Assembly (NCBI RefSeq): GCF_013368755.1
Contig: NC_049562.1
Span: 5,580,001 to 5,644,000, forward strand
Length of the DNA stretch: 64,000 nt
Origin: Talaromyces rugulosus
Lineage: Eukaryota > Ascomycota > Eurotiomycetes > Eurotiales > Trichocomaceae
Reading direction: 5' to 3'
How positions within the stretch are numbered: the first letter of the stretch is position 1; each line of letters begins with the position of its first letter. The position numbers were made by a program, and so were the translations under genes. Of the stretch, positions 11,382-21,348 are shown piece after piece. Under the pieces are notes generated by a model, which saw only the letters and a program-made list of their open reading frames with translations, did not search any database and was not told the origin of the DNA.

Positions 11382-12748
11382 GAACTATGTATACTATTTG
11401 AATATTTAAAAATAATAATGCTGACCACTACATGGAGTAAAGCGATATATCATGGTACGTAGATATGTACTCCGTAGTATGCAGCATATCTGTGCAGCAC
11501 GCGATCGGTGGAGAATGCATCTCGCGATCGGCATGTACACAGCTACATCCAGCCAGGCAAAGGAATTGGCGATCGCCAGCCGACGTCAAGACTGAATATC
11601 GGGATATATTATTATTTGATAAGATATCGAACAGAGACGGAGCAAGACACCGCTAGATACTAGTAGTACTAGTGGCGAGCAACGTTGGAGCATTCCACGC
11701 GACAGTGGGTCCATCGGTCCATCTCATTTAGAGCAAATGATGCATGATCCTTGGCACAATCCTCGCGGCCGTCCGGTTTGTTGGGGGGCAGGACTGGTCG
11801 GGGTTTGGGATAACGAGGTCCAACAGCAGGCAAACAGGCAGTATGTGATACATCAACAGACGAAGAACAGTCGATGACGAGTCGACTGGGCGAAGCACAT
11901 CGCTTGCACGCTAGGCCCAACGCGGCTAGACCGACCCGGCCGGCTGGCGGTGCTGCTGCACTCCAGCCCGGATTCCCGCGCTAACCGCAAGCGGAAGCCG
12001 CGTCGCCCCGTCTCTTTCTTCTCCTGCCCGTTTTTTTGCCTCCTTCTTTTCCACTCTCCCTCTTCGGCTTCATCTCGTCTCTGGTCGTCGGCGCGTTTCC
12101 TCTTTGTTTGTGTTGCCGTGGCTACTGACTGCAGCTGTGGGATGTCTCATCTCCCTGCATGCATTATCACTACCATCCAGCTTGTATCCAGCGGTGAGCC
12201 CAACATTGCGCTTCCCCTGCAGGCTGCCACTGACGCACTACGCTCCATACTAGTCGATCTGTCCAGGAGCGACTAGTACTCATTAGCTGCTCCCTGACCA
12301 GTGCTAGGGACTGATCGCTCTCCACTATTCTGCCCTCTTTTTTTTTTTTTTTTCCCTTTTCCCTTTTTTCCTCCATTTTTTTGGAAACTTTCCCAGCATT
12401 CCAAACTCTGAACACTGTCTGTCTGCCTGGCTAGACTTTCATTCTTGCAAAGCTGCCACAAAAATACTGGTTTATTGTTATTGCTATCCGCCTTACTTTT
12501 ATTTTCCGTAAATATTTTTTTTTTATTTTTATATTTTTTTTTTTCCCTGTCGCCTCCCGGCAACCCACTTCTTCGCAATCCCCACTCGTCTCAGCCTGTC
12601 CCTCTGCCGATTTGTTCCGCCTCCCCCTGCGCCGGCGCTGCCTCCAATCTTCATCTTCGTCTTCCATCCTCCTCCTGCTCCTCTTCTCTCCTCCCCCTTT
12701 CCTTCATCGCGGTCTGTGTCTCGCGCCCGACCTTCCCTTCACACAACC
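11382..12748. other. Intergenic: promoter and T/C-rich leader of the GDS1 gene
   Basis: No gene recognised. 11990-12748 is strongly pyrimidine-rich with several T10-T15 runs (12338-12370, 12510-12545), as in many fungal 5' leaders. Confidence 0.55.
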
Positions 12749-14259
12749 ATGCCTTACAACACGCGCCGGAAATCCTTGTCTCTGCCGTCGCTAGGCATTC
12801 ACTTGCCTAACGCCTCGCGCTCACACAGATCGCCCTCCGCATCCAAGGGCTCCTCGGCTTCTAGTGCGACAGACGAGCAGGTTCCGCCGCCCAAGAAAGT
12901 CAAGAGGTCGCATGACTCTACAACCCACTCCAAACAGGCCCAGTCGCAACCACACCTCGCGCGCGCCGCCTACGAGCACACTCCGCCGCCGTCGCCTGGC
13001 GATGTCGCTGCCATGCCCAAGATCGACACCGACGGCATCCACGACGATGTTGTTGTCGCCGCCATCCATCAGCTGGAGAAGACCGGGAACAAACCGCATC
13101 TCGTGCGCGAATTAGCTGCAGTCTTGATGAACGTCAACGAAACTGTCGCCAAGTATGTACCTGTCTTGCTCTTTTGTCCCTTGTTGCACAGTTGCTAATT
13201 TGTTGTAGTTCCGCAAACCCAGCTGCCCTGCTTTCTTCTCGTCTGAGCTCCTACATGAAGCGCTCGTGGACGGCGCTTTCGCCGTGTCCCATGGGAAAAG
13301 AGCTCATTAACGTGCACCCGCGCAAGGTTTTCTACTACTTGACCACCTACCCGCATCAGCCACTGCCCGAGAATCTGGACGAGATGGTCGCTGTCGATGT
13401 CAAACAGATGACGCCCAGCCTCTCCAGTGGTAGCGTTGCCCAGGACGACGACGATGATGACGAAGAAGAAGCGATGGCTCGCGAGCGTTCGCGACTCAGC
13501 CCTAGTCCCGAGATTGATCTGTCTTCCCCTGAATTCGAGGAGGAGCAACACGATCTGAACGGCCAAGACCCGGGAAATTGTGACGCATCTACCCCAGGCT
13601 TCTCTGACCAACGCGCTCACCGCTTGTCACACAACCATCGCGCGGCTTCGCCACCCCTGGAGGGTGACGAGCGCGAGTTTACTCAGACCGCCAGCTCTGT
13701 TCGCGAACGCGCATCATCGGAAAAGGCTAGCCGACAGGGAAGCTTGGACGTCGCCAGCACTTCGGCCAGCAATGAGTCGCAAGCCCAACAGTCCTTTCCC
13801 ATCTCTCCCATGGACGAAGATCCCATGAACGAAAAAGACGATTATTTCTCGCAAGGAGCAGCCCATAATCAAGATAACGATATGGAAGATGAAACTGTCG
13901 CTGCCCTGTTTGGAACGTCACCGTCACCGTCACTTGCTTCCATGGTTTCGTCGTCTGGTACGACTGTGTTGTCGGAAGCAGACTCTACCGCGGATGGTCT
14001 CCTGTCGCTAAAAGAGAAAATAACGGATAGCCCTCGCGGCGCAACGCCATCGTCTGTTGTCGATGGTGACCTTATTGTCTCTCCGTCTTTAAAACGTCCT
14101 TTCGATATGGTCGAGACTGGCTTCTCGGTCAAACCCGATATGCAGCCCAAGCAGCTGAGAACATTTGACTTTGACATGGTCATTGATTCTTGGAATGATT
14201 TGCGCAGCCCTGAAACCGTAGAGGTGGATGAGCTTGACGAAATGTTTGGGGACATCTGA
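12749..14259 (+). CDS. gds1: GDS1 winged-helix domain protein
   Basis: Probable nuclear regulator; yeast Gds1 is a poorly understood nuclear protein linked to growth on glycerol. Two exons (12749-13152, 13209-14259) give 484 residues. The N-terminus (MPYNTRRKSLSLPS) is basic and Ser-rich, with a likely nuclear signal PPKKVKRS. The winged-helix domain at about residues 95-195 is interrupted by the intron: HDDVVVAAIHQLEKTGNKPH ... NETVAN|SANPAALLSSRL ... HPRKVFYYLTTYPHQPLPE. The rest is acidic and low-complexity (DDDDDDEEE), with short conserved-looking blocks (VDGDLIVSPSLKRPFDMVE; FDFDMVIDSWNDLRSPE) near the C-terminus. Domain identity is from memory of the family and is fairly sure; the function is not known. 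Confidence 0.85.
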
Positions 14260-15022
14260 AAAGATCCCCTCGCAAATCATGCCCTCGCAAATCATTATGC
14301 CTCTAGTCCTTCGTTCTACTGCCATCTGCCTTTCATCTTTATTCCATTTTTAATCTCGTCTGGTCAATTCCGGATTTTTTTCGTATCTCCTCTCCTGGAA
14401 CTTTTGATACCTTGTGTCTTTGGACATGCGATTGTGTAATGCTATGTTTTTGTCTCTTTTTTTTTTTTTTCGTTTTGTCCCCGTCTCTACTTCTCTTGTA
14501 CATGTGATTACTACCTACTCTTTTCAGCCCTCTTCACCTACTCTACTACCACTCGTGTATTTCTATGGGATAGATGGTTTACATTTATCTCTTTTCCGTT
14601 GATACGGAAGGGATACATACATACTGTACATAATAATAACAACCTGATGCCGAAGCATTTTTTCATATTTATTTCTGCTGCCTTTGATTCTTTTTTACTG
14701 TCTGGGTTGGTTAAATTCACCCGATGTGACCGAGTAGGATTATGGAAGAGAGACTGATATAGCGACATGATTGAAGAGTTGAACGAGAAGAGACGAGATT
14801 GTTCTGATTTTGTGATTTTGTGATTTCGTTTATTGACGTTTATTGACGTTTATTGAGCAAGCAAGCAAAGAAAAAAGTTGGTCGTGTTTAATTCTTTATT
14901 TATTACAGACTTGATTATCACGAGTTGAGAAATTTACGAATAGATTGTCCACCAATTTTCCAATTTTTCAAAAATTTCAATTATTGATTTGATTATTTGA
15001 ATAACTAGTATGTATGTGTATG
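14260..15022. other. Convergent intergenic region
   Basis: 3' flanks of the GDS1 gene (+) and the cyclin gene (-). It has T-rich tracts and a small tandem repeat TTTATTGACG at 14829-14858. No gene recognised. Confidence 0.55.
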
Positions 15023-16762
15023 TCACAGCTCGCCCTCTTCGCTCCCACCACCACCACCGTCGTCGTCGTCGGCGTGGTGCTGCGTGGACGCTGGGTTCGT
15101 GCTGGTTACTTCTCCCTCTTCGCGATCAGAGTTGATCTCCCCTTCCTCTTCTTCTTCATCGTAGGCACCTCTTCGCTGTCCTCGCATAGGGATTTCGTTG
15201 CCATTTCTTGTCGGTTGTTGTTGGTGATGTTGTTGATGATGATGATGATGATGGTGATGCCGAGTATCAGATCCAGTCGACGTGTTTGTCGCTACCGACG
15301 GCCGTCGCGCGTCTCTGTCGCTGCCTCCGCCGTAACCATCTTCTCCTCTGCCGCGATCGCGAGAGTCCCAGTCTCGATCTCGATCTCTGTCCCGTTCTCT
15401 GTCATGATCGCGGTATCTTTCGTGGTCGCGGTCCCTATCCCAATTTTGATCGCGGTCGCGGCCACGGTCACGTTCCGGGTAGTTATTACTATTATTCGTA
15501 TTCCCATTCCTCGACCCCTGGTGGACAATCTCATCGATTCGCTGCTGCACGGGATCGACCGAGTCTCCCGCCTGGCTGGTGTTGCTGCCATTGACAGACG
15601 CTGATACAGGCAGAGGCCGTGGTAGAGGATGATGTCTGGCCGCAGCAGGGATTCTCGAGCTGGGCCGAAGCCCATTGGGAGGCGATGCCGTCCGCTGCCG
15701 TTTCGGTGACGGTTCGTGACTGTTGTTGCTGTAGTTGTTGACTCGGAGTTGCGAAGAAGAGCCCTCGGTTCTGCTCATTGACTCGTCCTCGGCGTCTCTC
15801 GACCGTTTGCGGCCATTTGAAGTACCATCGGCATCGGCAGATGGCTCGTCGGTGCTGGGGATAGGATGCGCATTGACGATTCGCGTCGTCTCTGCTGCCC
15901 CGTCGCTGTCTGCCGAGATTGTCGGATACTGGTGCGATTTTCTGTGGACTGTGTTCTTTTCGTACAGCTCCGTCATGCGACTGACGGCTCTCTGCACGTC
16001 AGCCAGGTTCACGTCGATCTGCACCCACCAGGGCCGACCTTCCTCATCGTCTTCGAACGCGACATCGCAGAGTCTGGCGCCAGCCCACAGCGCCGCAGCG
16101 GCAATAGTGCGTGGGTAGAACAGCAGACAGAGCACGGTGAAATTGCAGTCGTTCAAAAAGGCCCACGCGGCGTTGCGTAGCAGCCTGTGATCATTTTTAC
16201 CAAAATAACACAGAAAATCGTAGCAGATCTTGTGCGGCTGCTCCAGCTGCAGATCAAAACACAATGCCTCCAGAGCCAAATCCTCGTAGGCCAGCAGGGT
16301 GTCCTTCCACTTCCAAAACTCCTTGTCTTGCTCGTCCAGCTCCAGATTCGGCTTCTTCTGCGCGACACGGCAGCACGCAATAACAACTTCTTTAATCTTG
16401 CGACAGTTTTCATCCACTTTGCTCGCCAATAGCACACAGCCCGCCGCGACCGAGTACGCATGGTGACCCTGCGAGCGAGGCGGATCGCATATGTGATGCC
16501 GCACAAAGAACCGATGCATAAACACCGCGGCCGTCGTGAGTGTCAGCTGTGGCAGTTTTAGCATCATGCCCACCTGCATGATGAAATTCACGCCTTTGCT
16601 GCGATGCATGTGCTCGGTTTCCAGGTCCATTCCGTCGAGTAGCGAGGGCGTTCGTAGTAGTTCTTCGTCGGTGAAGAACCATTGTTTCTGCGCCTCGAGG
16701 AGGACGGTATTCGACGGGGAGGGCACTGGGCGCCGAGGTCGGTATTGAGTTGGGTTGCTCAT
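15023..16762 (-). CDS. pch1: Cyclin T/K-type cyclin (Pch1-like, P-TEFb or CTDK partner)
   Basis: Regulatory subunit of a transcriptional CDK that phosphorylates the RNA polymerase II C-terminal domain. Single exon, 579 residues. The cyclin box starts after QWFFTDEELLRTPS, typical of cyclin T/K and Pch1, and includes LTTAAVFMHRFFVRH, AAGCVLLASKVDENCRKIKE and LLAYEDLALEALCFDL. The second fold has AWAFLNDCNFTVLCLLFYP and IAAAALWAGARLCDV. The C-terminal 300 residues are low-complexity: long RD/RE dipeptide runs (DRDRDRDWDSRDRGRG), a poly-His stretch encoded by (GAT)n-like DNA at 15234-15259, and acidic blocks. Such tails resemble the His-rich region of cyclin T1 that binds the polymerase tail. 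The next gene upstream on the same strand encodes the elongation factor EAF. Confidence 0.88.
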   Translation of the reverse strand: MSNPTQYRPRRPVPSPSNTVLLEAQKQWFFTDEELLRTPSLLDGMDLETEHMHRSKGVNFIMQVGMMLKLPQLTLTTAAVFMHRFFVRHHICDPPRSQGHHAYSVAAGCVLLASKVDENCRKIKEVVIACCRVAQKKPNLELDEQDKEFWKWKDTLLAYEDLALEALCFDLQLEQPHKICYDFLCYFGKNDHRLLRNAAWAFLNDCNFTVLCLLFYPRTIAAAALWAGARLCDVAFEDDEEGRPWWVQIDVNLADVQRAVSRMTELYEKNTVHRKSHQYPTISADSDGAAETTRIVNAHPIPSTDEPSADADGTSNGRKRSRDAEDESMSRTEGSSSQLRVNNYSNNSHEPSPKRQRTASPPNGLRPSSRIPAAARHHPLPRPLPVSASVNGSNTSQAGDSVDPVQQRIDEIVHQGSRNGNTNNSNNYPERDRGRDRDQNWDRDRDHERYRDHDRERDRDRDRDWDSRDRGRGEDGYGGGSDRDARRPSVATNTSTGSDTRHHHHHHHHQQHHQQQPTRNGNEIPMRGQRRGAYDEEEEEGEINSDREEGEVTSTNPASTQHHADDDDGGGGGSEEGEL

Positions 16763-17375
16763 ATTGTATATAGGTAGGTGACGGGATTATTTCGCGAGAT
16801 GTCTCTGTTCGTTAAAAGGTATGCTGCTGCTTGCTGGTGAGTCAAGACGGAAACGGGGGTGGCCCCGGTTAGTTGTGCTGAGTGTTTGACCACGGCAGTC
16901 GCTTCGATTTATGCGCAAGGACAAAATGGAACTTCAAGCATGGCGACGTGCTCGGAGAACCATATTGTTAGAGCCGCGAGGTTGTGGGTGTTGGAGAGTT
17001 GGACAGTTTTAAGAGCCGCGTCGAGCAGAAAGCGTTCATTATTATATGGGACAACGGCGGAGCCGAATCGAGACCAATCAGTGGGGCCGCTCCAACACCG
17101 CCTTGGACCGAAGCACATGATCACTAGCTATATGATAAATTGTTTATTTGTACACAGGATAATTGATTGTATAGCAAGTCATGTTTTATTTTTTCAGTAT
17201 TTCCAATATTTTATCACAAGATTTCAAAAGATAGTGGTATCAATCCCAACCAAAAAACACCAGTTGTTGTCAACTATACTATTCATAAATTATAGTATCA
17301 ATATTTCGCCAGCGCTATGTGCATTTGTAGAATCCGAACATATCGCAAGCCATAGAATTCCAACGATGGCGACCG
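16763..17375. other. Intergenic: cyclin promoter and EAF 3' flank
   Basis: No gene recognised; AT-rich in 17120-17320. The open frames on both strands show no family signal. Confidence 0.55.
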
Positions 17376-18698
17376 CTACTCTTCTTCGCTGACCTCGCTC
17401 TCGTCTTCGCTCGATACGTACCGGTGTGTCTGCTGTATATTTTGGGTTCGGGACGCTTCTTCTTCAAAGGCTGCTTCCATTTCGGCTGCTAGCGCGTCCT
17501 CGTCATCTTCATCTTCTCCCTTTTGCGTATCGGCAGGCGGTACAGGCGCAGACGGTGCTTCTGTCTGTCGAGCGGGAGATGGAAGACGCAAATCCTCAAA
17601 CTCTTCCTCATCTTCATCATCATCATCGGCTTCATTAGCAGAGCTGTTGTTGGATGAGAAATGCGCTGGATTGACTTTAAACGCCGGCCGCGACGGCGGC
17701 GGAGACCCCATGTCAATAATAAGGTCTCCGTCGACGATGATATTGGAGCTCGGAGAAGCCGTTGCTTTGTTCGACTCCTCCCTCTGCGGCTCAGCTAGGC
17801 CATCATCGTCGTAGTCGGACGGAGGAGCTGATTCAGAAGATAGATCTTCTGGCTCCACGCGCGGCGCCGACTTGGGCTGTTTCTTTGTGGTCGCAGGCGT
17901 AGGCGTAGGAGCTGTGCTTGTTGGCGTAGATTTCGGGCCCTGTTTGGGCCGTTGCAGAGAATTAGTATTCTGCTGCTTGAGGGGTTTTGGCAATGGTTTC
18001 GGGTTCGCCTTGTCGGTTTTAGTCAATTTGGCGACCTTTGAAGGCTTTGTTACAGGCGTGTCAGCCCTGCTGAAAGCGCCATGCGGGTCTGGCGTTGTTG
18101 TAGTTGAAACTGTGGTCGTCGGCTTTGCATTTTCGGCATCAGCCTTGGGCAGAAAATGTCTAAAGTCGAATGGGTTGTCCTGGTCCGCCTTTTCCAGGTT
18201 TTCATCGTCAGATTCGTCCCGGGATGCGTGGTCCAGGTCGTCATCGAGCGTATGTAGTTGCTCATACTGCTCAATCACCTCCCTATTCTTCCCCGGAGCG
18301 GATCGCAAGTTGAAGTTTAGACTTGTGCCAACAGACTCCAGTATAAACGCCTTGCGATTCGGATCAAACACAAGCACTAGGTTCCTCGTGTCCGGGCCCT
18401 GAACCGGCAGGGACGGGTCCGCGCTACCTTTGTACTTGTATTCCAAGGTCGTCTGCTCGGCATTACCGGCCTTGTCCGTGATGGTGAGATGGTACAGATC
18501 CTGCGAAACCCCCGACCGCGTGACCTTTGTACGTTGGTTGGCCGTCGCCGACTTGCTTTTGTGGTTATATGTGATATTGACAAAGGACGATAGATCGACG
18601 TCCCTGCTGTCAGCCAGCTTATTGCCGAGCAAGATCGGGTATTCTCCGTGTTTCGTAGGATCGATCGCGGGCGCGCCCGATGTGCTGTTTAGAGACAT
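17376..18698 (-). CDS. RNA polymerase II elongation factor EAF family protein
   Basis: Member of the ELL-associated factor (EAF) family, nuclear elongation factors. Single exon, 440 residues. The EAF domain occupies about residues 15-135: PTKHGEYPILLGNKL, FVNITYNHKS, YHLTITDKAG, NLVLVFDPNRKAFILESVG and a closing LNFNLRSAPG. The remainder is disordered: a Thr/Pro/Lys-rich middle, a conserved-looking patch DGDLIIDMGSPPPSRPAFKV, and an acidic tail ending SEDESEVSEEE. Acidic C-termini are usual in EAF proteins and act in activation. It lies directly upstream of, and on the same strand as, a P-TEFb-type cyclin gene. Confidence 0.85.
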   Translation of the reverse strand: MSLNSTSGAPAIDPTKHGEYPILLGNKLADSRDVDLSSFVNITYNHKSKSATANQRTKVTRSGVSQDLYHLTITDKAGNAEQTTLEYKYKGSADPSLPVQGPDTRNLVLVFDPNRKAFILESVGTSLNFNLRSAPGKNREVIEQYEQLHTLDDDLDHASRDESDDENLEKADQDNPFDFRHFLPKADAENAKPTTTVSTTTTPDPHGAFSRADTPVTKPSKVAKLTKTDKANPKPLPKPLKQQNTNSLQRPKQGPKSTPTSTAPTPTPATTKKQPKSAPRVEPEDLSSESAPPSDYDDDGLAEPQREESNKATASPSSNIIVDGDLIIDMGSPPPSRPAFKVNPAHFSSNNSSANEADDDDEDEEEFEDLRLPSPARQTEAPSAPVPPADTQKGEDEDDEDALAAEMEAAFEEEASRTQNIQQTHRYVSSEDESEVSEEE

Positions 18699-19212
18699 GG
18701 TTCACGGAAGGAGATGATATCTATACTGAGAGGGTTTTTTTAATGAGATAGAGGTCTTCTTCCCGACTCCCCAAGGCTGCCTACCGCATGTGCATATGCA
18801 AGTAATGATGTGTATTGTGTACGGGGCGTGGGAGGAGTAGATTGACAAGGAAAAAGAAAATAATAAGTATATCAAAAAAAACGACAGCAAAAAGGATCAC
18901 GGCCAGTCACAAAGCCACGCCGTCATGAGACGAGCAGCGGTCGTGACAAAGATGATGACTTCTCCCCAACGACTCGACGGGCTGAAGGGAGGGGAAGCGG
19001 GTCTAGATCCCCGATGACAGCCTGACTAAGCTGACAGCAGTATACAACTATGATTGAGATCAGTGTGTTCAGCATGTTTACTGGCCATGCGAAAAGTATA
19101 GTCTTCGGAAGGGGAACAGAAGATTCTGTGTTCATTTTCAAAAAAAAAAAGAAGAAGAAAAGCAGTTCCATCTCCATCGAAATGAATAAAGAAACAGCAA
19201 AAAAGAAATATC
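18699..19212. other. Intergenic between EAF and tRNA
   Basis: EAF promoter region and 3' flank of the tRNA gene. The A6 run at 19199-19204 reads as T6 on the minus strand just after the tRNA, the expected Pol III terminator. No protein gene recognised. Confidence 0.55.
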
Positions 19213-19284
19213 CGACCAGGATGCGACTCGAACGCATAACTTTCAGTGCCGAAAACTGACGCGCTACCATTGCGCCACCAGGCC
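19213..19284 (-). tRNA. tRNA-Arg (anticodon TCG), no intron
   Basis: 72 nt folding as a cloverleaf on the minus strand. The acceptor arms are GGCCTGG and CCTGGTC, with a G:U pair at 2:71 and a U:U mismatch at 5:68; the discriminator is G. The D arm is GCGC-AATGGTA-GCGC. The anticodon stem TCAGT/ACTGA holds the loop TTTCGGC (T33, anticodon TCG, G37). The T arm is ATGCG-TTCGAGT-CGCAT. The internal promoter boxes are intact (A box TGGCGCAATGG; B box around GTTCGAGTC). A T6 run follows 8 nt after the end. The single acceptor mismatch means a degraded copy is possible. Confidence 0.78.
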
Positions 19285-19504
19285 TTGGATGAATGTTTCA
19301 GCTTTATTTGGGTATATAGCCCAGTCAGATTCCGGAACGACGTTGATGTCAAGTCCTCGTCTTCTTGGTCCTGCCTCGCGCGTGGGTGGAATACGATGCC
19401 TCGGAACAACGGTTTACACTAGTTATTTCTAATCGGCTCGTTACTCATCATATTTCGTGATATAGTACATGCTAGGCAAGACAGTTTTAACATCAACCTC
19501 ACTA

Positions 19505-20968
19505 CTACGGAGATACAGGACTGCTCTTTGGTCCATTGGTAAGCTGTTCGAGCTTCCCTGCCAAAGCGCGGTGTTTGCGCATGACTTGCTCCCACTCCCG
19601 GACAATACCGGCCTCGTCGTCCTCGGATTCTTCGTCTTCTTCGTCAGTCTCGAGCTCCGTCAGGACCATGCTAAAATCACCGCCTAGACGCCCGAGACTA
19701 GCAGCGCAGTAGAGCACTTGGGTCAACAAACTTTCTCTGGAACTCTTATCTCGTACATTGGGGAGATAGCCGCGAAGAGTGTCTGTGAGCAGCTGTACTA
19801 AATGGATCGGAAAAGTTGCAAGGGCTGGTGGAAGAGCTTGGAGCGGATCGCTCTTTTTGACCTGTTTAGGCGGTGGCTTCGTCTTCAGTCCTGACATGCT
19901 GGCTGACACCAGCTCGTTGTCGACTGTCTCTGTCGTGAATATATTCTTGTATAATGACACAATCGCAAAGCTCTGTTCGCGGTATATTTCAATATACCGT
20001 TTTAGAAATCGCTCCGTTTGCTGTCCTCCAGACCATGCACTCGACTTAGATGTTTGTTCCGTCGTGGTCCCTTCTGTTCTGCGCTTGGTTTCCTGGTCTG
20101 CCAATTCTCTCAGAGGTTCGAGAGCTTCCAGCGTAGAAACCAGACTTGCCAGTCTGCAAACGAGAAACAGAGCGCCAAACGCTCCTTCATCGGGTCCGGT
20201 CGAGCTTCCTTTTCCTCGCGGGTTCTCCAGCTCAGGAGCCACCCGCCTAAGCCAGCCAACAGTCCTCATGGCAGCTGCGAGCCTAATATTTTGCGTCCTT
20301 AGTCCTGCAATAAGATTTGTGGTCATGTCTTTCATGGCGTCTTCTGCTTGTAGAACAATGTCCTTGATTAACGGCGAGTCCGGATAGAGGGATTGAAGTC
20401 GTTTGATATGTGAATAGAGATCCAACGCAGTCGAGTACTTGCTCGTCGACAAACTTCCTGCTGCCGCACCCGAATTATTTGCTGCCGACGAGGGCGAAGA
20501 CGACGACACAGCAGTTGACAGCAGAGCCGGAAGCTCCAATACATCCGATATTCGGTCCACGTTCCTCGACAATTGCATTGCCTTTTTTCGGCGGTCGAAA
20601 ATCTGATTATCGCCTGTCTTGGCGTATCTCGTCGAGAAGCGCACGGCTTCTTCGTCCAGCTTGGGTATCCCATTCTGCAACACCTTGGCCTCTTGGGCTA
20701 GGGACGGGATCAGGGTTTGGAGATTGGAAAGGTGGTCGGCCGATGTGATAAACGCCTTGTGCGAGCGGTTGGAAAGAGCTTGGAGAGACAGCAGAGTTGA
20801 GTGCGCAGAATGGGAGATCGATTGGGGTTCAGTTGTCTTGATGCTGTCGAGCGACAGCGTTGTCAGGCGGTTCATGTACTTGACAGCGGTGGCATCCGTG
20901 GCCAGCGACGCCGGGCCATTGCTGCTGTCGACATAGGGAGCGAGCACCTCCAGAATGGAGTCGGCCAT
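19505..20968 (-). CDS. cog8: Conserved oligomeric Golgi complex subunit 8 (COG8/Dor1)
   Basis: Subunit of the COG tethering complex for retrograde transport within the Golgi. Single exon, 487 residues from the start at 20968 (MADSILEVLAPYVDSS). The Dor1 region is clear: YMNRLTTLSLDSI, LSLQALSNRSHKAFI, SLAQEAKVLQNGIPKLDEEA, then NVDRISDVLELPALL and ALDLYSHIKRLQSLYPDSPL. The tail is acidic (DEEDEESEDDEAG) before a short coiled segment. In-frame ATG at 21115 would add 49 residues of Arg/Ser/Pro-rich sequence without family likeness, so I prefer 20968. Confidence 0.85.
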   Translation of the reverse strand: MADSILEVLAPYVDSSNGPASLATDATAVKYMNRLTTLSLDSIKTTEPQSISHSAHSTLLSLQALSNRSHKAFITSADHLSNLQTLIPSLAQEAKVLQNGIPKLDEEAVRFSTRYAKTGDNQIFDRRKKAMQLSRNVDRISDVLELPALLSTAVSSSSPSSAANNSGAAAGSLSTSKYSTALDLYSHIKRLQSLYPDSPLIKDIVLQAEDAMKDMTTNLIAGLRTQNIRLAAAMRTVGWLRRVAPELENPRGKGSSTGPDEGAFGALFLVCRLASLVSTLEALEPLRELADQETKRRTEGTTTEQTSKSSAWSGGQQTERFLKRYIEIYREQSFAIVSLYKNIFTTETVDNELVSASMSGLKTKPPPKQVKKSDPLQALPPALATFPIHLVQLLTDTLRGYLPNVRDKSSRESLLTQVLYCAASLGRLGGDFSMVLTELETDEEDEESEDDEAGIVREWEQVMRKHRALAGKLEQLTNGPKSSPVSP

Positions 20969-21326
20969 GGCGAGTCGGTGTGTATGCGATGCTCGCGGGC
21001 AGAATCCGGGGTTGGTTTTCGTGGTCAGCTTGGATAGTTGGCTGATACTAGGGACGCTGTACGGCGTCCGCCGCGGCCACTTGCGCAGCCCCGCTGCTTC
21101 CTCTTGTGTCGCCATCACGATCGTCCTGGCAAACGTTGGGCATGAAACCCTGGACCGTTTCAAACACTGCCACTTCTTAGAAATCTAGAGTCGATATACG
21201 AGCCTGTCATTTACATCCTATTGAAATATATTTTGTTTTACTTTCTCTCCATATATATCAGGTATTGCTTCTCGGAATCACCCGACACGCTTAATACGCC
21301 GATCGCCTCTCATATCGATCAAACAC

Positions 21327-21344
21327 ATGGGAAAAGAACACTAG
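21327..21344 (+). other. Minimal uORF (5 codons) before the DET1-like gene
   Basis: ATG GGA AAA GAA CAC TAG ends 4 nt before the proposed true start at 21349. It is seen directly; whether it is in the transcript is unknown. Confidence 0.35.
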
Positions 21345-21348
21345 AAAA

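Noticed and set aside
15014..15604. 196-codon + strand frame opposite the cyclin tail
   Set aside because: Val/Ser/Ile repeats come from the reverse of the GAC/CGA codon repeats; not a gene.
20969..21115. N-terminal extension of COG8 from the ATG at 21115
   Set aside because: The 49 added residues do not resemble COG8; the ATG at 20968 begins the family-like sequence.
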